Assembly: GCF_014203125.1 (NCBI RefSeq)
Contig: NZ_JACHIH010000020.1
Span: 1-64,000, forward strand
Source of the DNA: Rhodopseudomonas rhenobacensis
GTDB taxonomy: Bacteria; Pseudomonadota; Alphaproteobacteria; Rhizobiales; Xanthobacteraceae
DNA length: 64,000 nucleotides
Direction: 5' to 3'
Shown: in pieces, positions 27,271 to 35,032 of the stretch
How positions within the stretch are numbered: position 1 is the first letter of the stretch
Layout: each line of letters begins with the position of its first letter
Notes under the pieces: generated by a model
Told to the model about the DNA's origin: nothing
The model's database searches: none
Seen by the model: the letters and a program-made list of their open reading frames with translations, nothing else
Made by a program: the position numbers and the translations under genes

Positions 27271-29526
27271 TCACTCGTCGCGCGGCTTGAGGTCGCGTTT
27301 GCCCTTGTAGCCGCGGGTCGGACGGCGCGGCGGGCCGTAGCCGTTGGCTTCGGCCTCGTTGCGGGCGCGGGCTTCCTCGCTGCCGGTGCGTTGCACCAGG
27401 ATGCGGCGGCCCTTGCGGTCTTCCACCGTGCCGCGCTTGAACACCGGCTTCTTCACCACCACCGGATCGAGATCGACGTCGCCCTTGCTGGGAATCTGGC
27501 GGCCGAAATCGGCGCCCGACGCAGCGGCGATCTTCTCGCCGAGCTGCTCGCGCAGCACCCGGGTCTTGACCTCCTCGACCTGGCCTTCTTCCAGCTCGCC
27601 GAGCTGGAACGGGCCGTAAGACACCCGGATCAGCCGGTTCACTTCGAGCCCGAGATGCGCCAGGACGTTGCGGACTTCGCGGTTCTTGCCTTCGCGGATC
27701 GCGAACACCAGCCAGACATTGGCGCCCTGATCGCGCTCCAGCGTGGCGTCGATCGAGCCGTATTTCACGCCGTCGACCTCGACGCCCTTCTTCAGCTCGT
27801 CGAGCTGGCCTTGCGTGACTTCGCCATGGGCGCGGACGCGGTAGCGCCGCAGCCAGCCGGTGTCGGGCAATTCCAGCGTGCGGGCGAGCCCGCCATCATT
27901 GGTGAGCAGCAGCAGGCCTTCGGTGTTGAAATCCAGCCGGCCGATCGAGATCAGCCGCGGCAGCCCGTCCGGCAGATGGTCGAACACGGTCGGCCGGCCT
28001 TCCGGATCGGCGTGCGTGGTCATCAGCCCGCGCGGCTTGTGATACATGAACAGCCGCGTGCGTTCCGGCAGCGGCAACGGCTTGCCGTCGACGGTGATGA
28101 CGTCGCGCGTGGTGACGTCGAGCGCCGGCGAATTGATGATGCGGCCGTTGACCGCGACGCGGCCCTGGGTGACCCATTCCTCGGCGTCGCGGCGCGAGCA
28201 GAGCCCGGCGCGTGACACCACCTTGGCGATCCGCTCGCCGGCCTTCTTCGGCGCCGGCGGGCGCGGCGGACGGCGCTCTTCCGGCTTGCGCTCGCGAAAC
28301 GCGCCGCGGCCGCCGAACGCCGGGCGCTTGGCGAACACTTTGCTATCGTCTTCATTGTCGCGGCGCGGCCGCTCGGCGGCGCCGGGCTCGGAGCGCGGAT
28401 GCTCCTGCCAGGCGCTGCGGCCGGGACGATCGCCACGATCCTCGCGCGGCCGGTCGAATTTCGGACGGTCTTCGCGCGGGCGGGAGAAGCGGGGACGCTC
28501 GGCGCCTTCCTCGCGCGGCCGATCGAACCGCGGCCTGTCGAAATCCGGTCTGTCGAAAGTCCTTGCGCCGTCGCGGGGCGGGCGGGCGTTGCGGCCGACA
28601 TGATCGGGCGCCGAGGCGTCGCGCTTCTGCCACGGCTTGGCATCGCCGCGATCGGTGCCGCGATCCGGCCGGCTGCCGAACTCCTTGCGCGGACCGCGAT
28701 CCGGCGCGCCGCGGCCGAACTTTTTCTCGCCGCCGAATTTGCGCTCGCCTTGCGGCCGCGCGCTGAACGGCCGATCGCCGTCGCGTGACGGCCGCGGGCT
28801 GTAGGGCCGCTTCTCGCCGGCGCCTTCGCGGGGCGTGTAGGGGCGCTTTTCGCCGGCACCCTCGCGGGGGGTGTAGGGACGTTTCTCGCCGAACTTCTTG
28901 TCGCCGAACTTTTTGTCGGCAAACCGCGCCGGGCGCGCATCACCCCGGTCGCCGCGATCCTGCCGCGGGCCGCGATCGTTGAAGTTCGACCGCTCGCCGC
29001 GCGGCGCATCGCCCCGCGGGGCGTAGGGGCGCTTCTCATAGCCGCCTTCGCGCGGCGGCCGCGGGCTGTACGGCCGCTTTTCGCCGCCGGCTTCGCCACG
29101 CGGCGTATAGGGACGTTTCTCGCCGCCTTCGCGCGGCGCATAAGCGCGCTTCTCGCCGAATTCCTTGCGCGGCCCGCTGCTGCGGGCGGGGCGGTCGTCC
29201 TTGTTGAAACGCGGACGCGGCGCATCGCCAAACTCACGGCGCGGCGCGCGATCGTCGTCGCGGCGCGGCGGCGGGCCTTCGCGCTTGCCGGCGTAGGGCT
29301 TGCCGGGACCGGCATAGGGCTTGCTGCCAAAGCTCTTCTTCTCGCCGCCGAACGCGCCATCGGTGGCGCCGGCGCGCTTGGCGAATTTCTTTTCCGGGCC
29401 GCGCGCGGCGCCGGAGCGGCCCTTGCCGCCGGAAGCGCCCTTGCCGCCGGCAGCGCCCTTGCCGCCGGAGGGGCGGTCGCGCCGGCCGCGCGCGGGGCCG
29501 TTGTTTTTGTCGTTATCGCGGGGCAT
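27271..29526 (-). CDS. RsuA/RluB-family pseudouridine synthase with long basic repeat N-terminus
   Basis: A 751-residue protein. Residues about 430-690 are the enzyme: S4 RNA-binding domain (AKVVSRAGLCSRRDAEEWV), then a pseudouridine synthase domain with catalytic Asp in IGRLDFNTEGLLLLTNDG and GKNREVRN. This is the RluB (23S U2605) type, judged by motifs. Residues 1-425 are low-complexity Gly, Arg, Lys, Pro and Asp, with repeats such as EKRPYTPREGAG in tandem and many RPxFDRPRE units. Such tails occur in relatives but this one is more than half of the protein. Divergent from tadA. Confidence 0.93.
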   Translation of the reverse strand: MPRDNDKNNGPARGRRDRPSGGKGAAGGKGASGGKGRSGAARGPEKKFAKRAGATDGAFGGEKKSFGSKPYAGPGKPYAGKREGPPPRRDDDRAPRREFGDAPRPRFNKDDRPARSSGPRKEFGEKRAYAPREGGEKRPYTPRGEAGGEKRPYSPRPPREGGYEKRPYAPRGDAPRGERSNFNDRGPRQDRGDRGDARPARFADKKFGDKKFGEKRPYTPREGAGEKRPYTPREGAGEKRPYSPRPSRDGDRPFSARPQGERKFGGEKKFGRGAPDRGPRKEFGSRPDRGTDRGDAKPWQKRDASAPDHVGRNARPPRDGARTFDRPDFDRPRFDRPREEGAERPRFSRPREDRPKFDRPREDRGDRPGRSAWQEHPRSEPGAAERPRRDNEDDSKVFAKRPAFGGRGAFRERKPEERRPPRPPAPKKAGERIAKVVSRAGLCSRRDAEEWVTQGRVAVNGRIINSPALDVTTRDVITVDGKPLPLPERTRLFMYHKPRGLMTTHADPEGRPTVFDHLPDGLPRLISIGRLDFNTEGLLLLTNDGGLARTLELPDTGWLRRYRVRAHGEVTQGQLDELKKGVEVDGVKYGSIDATLERDQGANVWLVFAIREGKNREVRNVLAHLGLEVNRLIRVSYGPFQLGELEEGQVEEVKTRVLREQLGEKIAAASGADFGRQIPSKGDVDLDPVVVKKPVFKRGTVEDRKGRRILVQRTGSEEARARNEAEANGYGPPRRPTRGYKGKRDLKPRDE

Positions 29527-29680
29527 GAAGGTCTCGTTTCGATATCCGGAATGGCGGGCAGCGACGTCAACGGGATCGCAGGAGCGCGCACTCTTTGTTC
29601 AAGGCGCAATCTCACGCAAAACCGGCATCCACTTTTGCTGAATGGTTGTTCCTAGCAGAGTTTTTCGGGCGAGACGAGGC

Positions 29681-30127
29681 ATGACCGCAGCATCTTTCAT
29701 GGATTTGGCGCTGAAAGCCGCCGAAACCGCCCAAAACGCCGGTGAAGTGCCGATCGGATGCGTCATCGTGCTTAACAACGCGGTGATCGCCAGCGCCGGA
29801 AACCGCACTCTGACCGACCGCGATCCGACCGCGCATGCCGAGATCCTGGCGATCCGCCAGGCTGCGGCCTCGCTCGGCAGCGAACGGCTGGTCGATTGCG
29901 ACCTCTACGTCACGCTGGAGCCGTGCACGATGTGCGCCGGTGCAATCTCGTTCGCGCGGATCAGGCGGCTGTATTTCGGCGCCGCCGATCCGAAGGGCGG
30001 CGCGGTGGAATCCGGCGTGCGGTTTTTCGCGCAGCCGACCTGCCATCACGTGCCGGAGGTGTATTCGGCACTCGGCGAAACGCGTTCGGCGCAACTGCTG
30101 CGAAGTTTCTTTCAGGCGCGGCGTTAG
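29681..30127 (+). CDS. tadA: tRNA-specific adenosine deaminase
   Basis: Converts A34 to inosine in tRNA-Arg; 148 residues, cytoplasmic, zinc-dependent and essential in most bacteria. The zinc/proton-shuttle motif TAHAEILAIR and the cysteine pair PCTMCAGAI are intact, as is GAVESGVRFF. The ATG at 29681 follows GACGAGG; a start at 29699 is the alternative. Divergent from the pseudouridine synthase gene, with 154 bases between. Confidence 0.95.
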   Translation: MTAASFMDLALKAAETAQNAGEVPIGCVIVLNNAVIASAGNRTLTDRDPTAHAEILAIRQAAASLGSERLVDCDLYVTLEPCTMCAGAISFARIRRLYFGAADPKGGAVESGVRFFAQPTCHHVPEVYSALGETRSAQLLRSFFQARR

Positions 30128-30180
30128 CAGGCGCCGGCTCGCGTGTTCTCGCTTGGGCGAGGCACCCAACCCACACGCGG

Positions 30181-30297
30181 CCGTCATTCCGGATTGCGAG
30201 GTCGCAAGACCGAGCAAGTCCGGAATCCATATCCCCTGCAGGGGTTATGGATTCCGGGCTCGCTCGCAGCGTTGCTGCTCGCGCCCCGGAATGACAG
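30181..30297. repeat. Family 2 (CCGGAATCC) palindrome, copy b
   Basis: CCGTCATTCCGGATTGCGAG, TCCGGAATCCATA, TATGGATTCCGGGCTCGCTC and GCCCCGGAATGACAG form the core. Conserved flanks extend it to about 30162-30337: GCACCCAACCCACACGCGG on the left and GAAGCGCATCAATCC then GTCTTTAGAA on the right, as in copy d. The right end touches the stop codon of the next, convergent gene. Confidence 0.9.
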
Positions 30298-30337
30298 CCT
30301 GGGAATTGGAAGCGCATCAATCCCGCGCGAAACGTCT

Positions 30338-30811
30338 TTAGAACAGCCAGCGCGGGGTCTGCTGCGAATAGTCGATCCAGTCGGCGCCGAAGCGCGCGGC
30401 GAGGTGGTGCTCCTCGCGGCGGATCGCCAGCCGGTCGACCAGCAGCGCCGACGCCAGGGCGCACAGCATGAACCAGTAATTGCCGACCGCGATGCCGATC
30501 CCGATCAGCAGGATGGTATTGGCGAGGTAGATCGGGTTGCGGCTGTAGCGGAACGGTCCCCAGGTCACCAAGAGATCGGCGGCGCGGGTCGGCAGGATGT
30601 TGGTATCGGCGCGCCGCATGGTGACGATCGCCCAGACGTCGAGCGCGATCCCGATCAGCACCACCGCGCCGCCGAGCCACACCGTCCAGGTCTCATGCAG
30701 CGCCGGCAGCGGCAGCGCGCCGCCGAGCAGGATCGACGCCACCGCGGCGCCGGCCAAGAGCATCGGCGGCCACGGCAACACGTTGGGGCGTAGGGTGTGT
30801 TTCGAACTCAT
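30338..30811 (-). CDS. Isoprenylcysteine carboxyl methyltransferase-family membrane protein
   Basis: A 157-residue integral membrane protein with about four to five helices. The ICMT/PEMT-like SAM-binding C-terminal signature is GPFRYSRNPIYLANTI, followed by EEHHLAARFGADWIDYSQQT. Bacterial members methylate small or lipid substrates, mostly unknown; true prenylcysteine methylation is not implied. Start at the ATG at 30811, one codon after a GTG. The stop codon lies within the conserved end of the family 2 repeat. Confidence 0.88.
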   Translation of the reverse strand: MSSKHTLRPNVLPWPPMLLAGAAVASILLGGALPLPALHETWTVWLGGAVVLIGIALDVWAIVTMRRADTNILPTRAADLLVTWGPFRYSRNPIYLANTILLIGIGIAVGNYWFMLCALASALLVDRLAIRREEHHLAARFGADWIDYSQQTPRWLF

Positions 30812-30995
30812 CACTTATCGATAAAGCCGCGCCGGGCAGAACTCAATCAGTCCAAAGGTGATTTCGGCGGCGACGTTTCAGCGCACGGAATTTCGCAGGC
30901 GAGGTCGCGCTTGCCGGCGCGCTGAGCCGACGGCACAATCGACGCGACGGCGAATGCCGCGAAACCGCAGGAGCGAGCCTCATGAAAGCGTCCGC

Positions 30996-32126
30996 GTGAC
31001 CGAGACTTTGACTCCGCCCGCGGCCGACGCGCCGCTTGAACGCCCGCCCGCCTCCGGCCCGCTGAGCGGGCTTCGCATCGTCGAATTCGCCGGTCTTGGC
31101 CCCGCGCCGTTCGCCGCGATGATGCTGGCCGACATGGGCGCCGATGTCGTCACGCTGAGCCGCGGCGAGCAGCAGATGGGGCTGCGCGGCACGGTGATGA
31201 TGCGCGGCCGGCGCACCATCACAGCCGACCTCAAGGACAAGGCCTGTATCGCCGAGGTGCTGAAGCTTCTCGACGGCGCCGACGCGCTGATCGAGGGGTA
31301 TCGGCCGGGCGTGATGGAGCGGCTCGGGCTCGGTCCCGACGTCGTCACCACCCGCAACAAGCGGCTGGTCTATGCGCGGATGACCGGCTGGGGCCAGAGC
31401 GGCCCGCTCAGCGGGGCCGCCGGTCACGACATCAACTACATCGCGCTCAGCGGTGCGCTGGCCGCGATCGGGGAGCGTGAGCGGCCGGTGCCGCCGCTCA
31501 ATCTGGTCGGCGATTACGGCGGCGGCGCGCTGTATCTGGTGGTCGGGCTGCTCGCAGCATTGCTGGAGGCGAAGAAGTCGGGGCAGGGTCAGGTGGTGGA
31601 TGTGGCGATGTGCGACGGCGCGGCGTCGCTGATGTCTTTGTTCTGCGAGCTCGCCGCCTCCGGGCGCTGGAAGGATACGCGCGAAAGTAATCTGTTGGAC
31701 GGCGGCGCGCATTTCTACGGCACCTATCAATGCCGGGACGGCGCGTTCATCGCGTTGGGATCAATCGAGCCGCAGTTCTACGCCGAGCTGCGCCGGCTCG
31801 CCGGGCTCGACGATCCGGCGTTCGATCGGCAGATGAGCCCGAAGGATTGGCCTGTTCTAAGAGAGAAGATGGCCGAGGTGTTTCGCACAAAAACCCGCGT
31901 CGAATGGTGCGCGATCATGGAGGGCACCGACGTCTGCTTCGCGCCGGTGCTGTCGCTGTCGGAAGCGCCGAACCATCCGCATATGGCGGAGCGCGGCGCT
32001 TTCGTTTCGCACGACGGCGTGCTGCAGCCGGCGCCGGCGCCGCGATTTTCCCGCACGCCGTCGGCGATCCGCGCCGCCGTGCCGGACGATCTCGCCGCCG
32101 TGGCGCGGCAATGGCAGACGCGCTAA
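30996..32126 (+). CDS. CaiB/BaiF (class III) CoA-transferase, alpha-methylacyl-CoA racemase-like
   Basis: About 376 residues. LSGLRIVEFAGLGPAPFAAMMLADMGADVV is here in pieces: LRIVEFAGLGPAP and MMLADMGADVV, with RGRRTITADLKD, LIEGYRPGVMERLGLGPD and GHDINYIALSGALAAIG. The last string and the overall pattern are closest to AMACR-type 2-methylacyl-CoA racemases, which invert the methyl-bearing carbon of branched fatty acyl-CoAs. GTG at 30996 is the likely start; the ATG at 30954 in the same frame is an alternative. A 4-OT tautomerase gene follows after 46 bases. Confidence 0.87.
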   Translation: MTETLTPPAADAPLERPPASGPLSGLRIVEFAGLGPAPFAAMMLADMGADVVTLSRGEQQMGLRGTVMMRGRRTITADLKDKACIAEVLKLLDGADALIEGYRPGVMERLGLGPDVVTTRNKRLVYARMTGWGQSGPLSGAAGHDINYIALSGALAAIGERERPVPPLNLVGDYGGGALYLVVGLLAALLEAKKSGQGQVVDVAMCDGAASLMSLFCELAASGRWKDTRESNLLDGGAHFYGTYQCRDGAFIALGSIEPQFYAELRRLAGLDDPAFDRQMSPKDWPVLREKMAEVFRTKTRVEWCAIMEGTDVCFAPVLSLSEAPNHPHMAERGAFVSHDGVLQPAPAPRFSRTPSAIRAAVPDDLAAVARQWQTR

Positions 32127-32172
32127 TCCCATCCCAGCGCCGCAGCCGGTGCGCCCAACCACGGAGACTTCA

Positions 32173-32376
32173 ATGCCCGAGATCACCATCAACATGGCCG
32201 TAGGCCGCAGCGACGAGCAGAAGGCCGCGATGATGCGCGACATCACCAAGGCGCTGGTGACGAATCTCGGCGTCGACGCCGACGCCGTGGTGATCCAGAT
32301 CAACGAAGCGCCGCTGGCGCACAAGATGAAGGGCGGCAAGACCTTCGTCGAGCGCAAGGCGGCGGCGGGGAAGTAG
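32173..32376 (+). CDS. 4-oxalocrotonate tautomerase-family protein
   Basis: A 67-residue small tautomerase. The start MPEITINMAVGRSDEQK leaves Pro-1, the catalytic base of the family, at the N-terminus after Met removal. ACGGAG lies about 9 bases upstream of the ATG. The active unit is usually a hexamer, and the substrate is unknown. Co-directional with the CoA-transferase/racemase gene, so possibly part of the same degradative unit. Confidence 0.88.
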   Translation: MPEITINMAVGRSDEQKAAMMRDITKALVTNLGVDADAVVIQINEAPLAHKMKGGKTFVERKAAAGK

Positions 32377-32454
32377 GGCGAACTCATAATGTGGCGGAGC
32401 GCCGTCGCTACACGTCCGGTGCGTTCGCTTGTGCGCGCTCACCTTGCCGCGCGG

Positions 32455-32614
32455 CACCTCTCCCCGCTGCGCGGGGAGAGGTCGACCCGGCGGAGCGCAG
32501 CGGAGCCGGGGCGGGTGAGGGGCCTGGCACTGCGGTTGATCGAGCTTCACTCTTCAAGGGTCGGCAAGAGCCCCTCACCCCACCCCTCTCCCCGCAAGAG
32601 CGGGGCGAGGGAGC
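32455..32614. repeat. Family 1 intergenic palindrome, copy F
   Basis: CACCTCTCCCCGCTGCGCGGGGAGAGG, an inner stem, GGTGAGGGGCC, a spacer and GCCCCTCACCCCACCCCTCT plus CCCCGCAAGAGCGGGG. It separates the tautomerase gene from the convergent membrane-protein gene. Confidence 0.9.
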
Positions 32615-32661
32615 CTGCTGCCGTCGCGGCGATGCCGCGGCTCTGATCAGACCAAAGAGCG

Positions 32662-34725
32662 TTACTTCCCCTCGCGCAGCCAGGTCGCCGCGAAGGCGCC
32701 GAGCAGCAGCAGCAGGCCGATCAGTCCGGTGAAGATCGGCAGCACGCCGACGCCGGTGACCACGCTGGCGTCGCGCATCCGCACCCCCATCCAGCCGTCG
32801 CCGCGGAATACGCTTGCAGAATGCACCGGCACGATCCGCGGCATGTCGAGGCTGTCGCCATCAGTGACGCGGCGGGAATCGCCGCCGCTGGCCTGCGCCA
32901 GCGGCTTCAGCACCTCGGTGGTCGAGGTGACTTCGGAGAATTCCTTCGGATTGAGCGGCCCGACATTGATCAGCGCCTTCAGCGTGCCGTCGGTGGCCTG
33001 CCACAGGCCGAGTTCGTCGGCCGGCGTCAGGCCGCGCCAGGCGCCGGGATCGGAGGCCGCGAGCGAGAGTTCGCGGGTCTTGCCGGACGGCGAGGTCACC
33101 GTCACCGGGGTCACGGCGTCGGCCATGGTCTGCCGCGTCACCTGCAGATCCTTGCCCTGCAGCGATAGCCGCAGCGCCTCTTCGTCGAGATCCGGCTGCT
33201 TCATCAGCCAGTGCGACATCCGCCGCAATAGGTCGAGATGCGGCCCGCCGCCCTCATAGCCGCGTGCCCACAGCCAGATATGGTCTGATAACAGCAGCGC
33301 GACGCGGCCCTCGCCGTAGCGTTGCAGCAGCAACAGCGGCTTGCCGTCGGCGCCGGTCATCACCGGCGGCGTGGTGGCGTTGCGGGTGTCCACGGTGCGG
33401 AAGAACCTCGCCCAATGCGGCGGCTCGGAGCTTGAGCCTTCCAGCCCGCGGGTCACCGGATGGCGTTTGCCGGCGTCGGACAGATGCGCGTAGAACGGCT
33501 TCTCGGTGACGCCGACCGGCTCGGCCGGCAGCACGCTGTCGAGCGGCGTGCGCCAGATCGAGGTGGTGGATGCGTAGTCGGGGCCAGCCGAGACCAGCAC
33601 CGCGCCGCCGTTGCGCACATAGCGTGCGATGTTGTCGAAGTAGGCGATCGGCAGCACGCCCTGGCGGGCGTAGCGGTCGAAGATGATCAGCTGAAATTCG
33701 TTGATCTTCTGCTGAAACAATTCGCGGGTCGGAAACGCGATCAGCGACAATTCGTTGATCGGGGTGCCGTCCTGCTTTTCCGGCGGCCGCAGAATGGTGA
33801 AGTGCACCAGATCGACGCTGGCGTCGGATTTCAACAGATTGCGCCAGGTTCGCTCGCCGGCATGCGGCTCGCCCGACACCAACAGCACACGCAGCTTGTC
33901 GCGCACGCCGTCGATCGCCACCACGGCGCGGTTGTTGACCAGGGTCAGTTCATTCTCGATCGGCGAGGCTTCGATCTCGACGATGTTGGGGCCGGCGTGC
34001 TTGATCTCGATATCGACGCTGACGGTCTGGCCCGAGAGCACGGTGCGCTCGCTCAGCGTCTCGCCGTCGCGGCGCACCGCGACGCGGGCGCGCTCATTGC
34101 TGATGCCCTGGTCGTCGAGCCGGTAGGTGATGGTCTGGACCTGGCCGACGATGCCGAACCGCGGCGCCGCGGTGATGGCGATGCGGCGGTCGCGCTCGTC
34201 GCGGCGGCCGGTGATCAGCGCGTGCACCGGGGCTGCGAAGCCGAGTGCCGCGGCATTGGCCGGCACGTCATGGACCCGGCCGTCGGTGATCAGGAAGGCG
34301 CCGGCGACGCGGTCGGTCGGCACGTCGGACAACGCGGTCGATAGCGCGCCGAACAATTTGGTGCCGTCGGTCTCGCCGTCGGCCTGTCCGGCCTCGACCA
34401 CGCGGACTTCGAGCCCGGGAATCTGCTTCAAGCGATTGACCAGCGCCTCTTGCGCCTGCGCGGTCTGCTGGGTGCGGGTGCCGAAATTCTGGCTTGGGCT
34501 CTTGTCGATGACGACGGCCGCGACGCTCGACAGCGGTTCGCGCTCCTCGCGGGTGAACGACGGATTGGCCAGCGCCAGCACGATCAGCGCCAGCGCCGCG
34601 ATCCGGATCACCGCGCCGCGGGTGCGGCCGATCAGCAGCAATGCCGCGATCAGCAGCGCCGCGCCGAGCGCGATCCACAGCACCAGCGTCGGGACGAGGG
34701 GTGCGAAGGCGATGCCGTATTGCAT
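32662..34725 (-). CDS. Large membrane protein of a MoxR/BatA cluster (glutamine amidotransferase-like domain)
   Basis: A 687-residue protein with two N-terminal helices (about 8-34 and 38-55), a long periplasmic region and a C-terminal helix (about 662-684). The stretch AVVIDKSPSQNFGTRTQQ has a vWA-like start (DKSPS), and LLVSGEPHAGERTWRNLL with NGGAVLVSAGPDYA suggests a class I amidotransferase-like fold as seen in its relatives, without a recognisable catalytic triad. It lies downstream of the BatA-DUF4159 gene, separated by a 307-base gap that holds a repeat. Probably a member of the MoxR-associated complex of unknown target. Confidence 0.82.
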   Translation of the reverse strand: MQYGIAFAPLVPTLVLWIALGAALLIAALLLIGRTRGAVIRIAALALIVLALANPSFTREEREPLSSVAAVVIDKSPSQNFGTRTQQTAQAQEALVNRLKQIPGLEVRVVEAGQADGETDGTKLFGALSTALSDVPTDRVAGAFLITDGRVHDVPANAAALGFAAPVHALITGRRDERDRRIAITAAPRFGIVGQVQTITYRLDDQGISNERARVAVRRDGETLSERTVLSGQTVSVDIEIKHAGPNIVEIEASPIENELTLVNNRAVVAIDGVRDKLRVLLVSGEPHAGERTWRNLLKSDASVDLVHFTILRPPEKQDGTPINELSLIAFPTRELFQQKINEFQLIIFDRYARQGVLPIAYFDNIARYVRNGGAVLVSAGPDYASTTSIWRTPLDSVLPAEPVGVTEKPFYAHLSDAGKRHPVTRGLEGSSSEPPHWARFFRTVDTRNATTPPVMTGADGKPLLLLQRYGEGRVALLLSDHIWLWARGYEGGGPHLDLLRRMSHWLMKQPDLDEEALRLSLQGKDLQVTRQTMADAVTPVTVTSPSGKTRELSLAASDPGAWRGLTPADELGLWQATDGTLKALINVGPLNPKEFSEVTSTTEVLKPLAQASGGDSRRVTDGDSLDMPRIVPVHSASVFRGDGWMGVRMRDASVVTGVGVLPIFTGLIGLLLLLGAFAATWLREGK

Positions 34726-34844
34726 TAGGCGCTAGCTCCATCGTCATTGCGCGCTCGGCACCGGCCGTCGCCAGATCCGGCGGGATGGACCATTCGTTGC
34801 GAACCGCAGGTTTCGAAGTTGATAGGAGTAGCGCTACGATTTTT

Positions 34845-35001
34845 CCCTCTCCCCGCTTGCGGGGAGAGGGTGGCTCGAATGCGCGATAGCGCGTTCGAGT
34901 CGGGTGAGGGGGCGTCTCGTTTAAACTCAGGCGCCCCCTCACCCGACCCGGCTTCGCTTGCGCTACGCCGGGTCGACCTCTCCCCGCGCGCGGGGAGAGG
35001 T
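34845..35001. repeat. Family 1 intergenic palindrome, copy G
   Basis: CCCTCTCCCCGCTTGCGGGGAGAGGG, an inner GCGCGATAGCGCG-like stem, GGTGAGGGGGCG, a short spacer and CGCCCCCTCACCCGACCCGG, ending CTCTCCCCGCGCGCGGGGAGAGG. It fills the gap 34726-35032 inside the MoxR-linked minus-strand gene cluster; nothing else was seen there. Confidence 0.9.
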
Positions 35002-35032
35002 GAAATCAGTGCTCGCTGGATCGCTTCGATCA

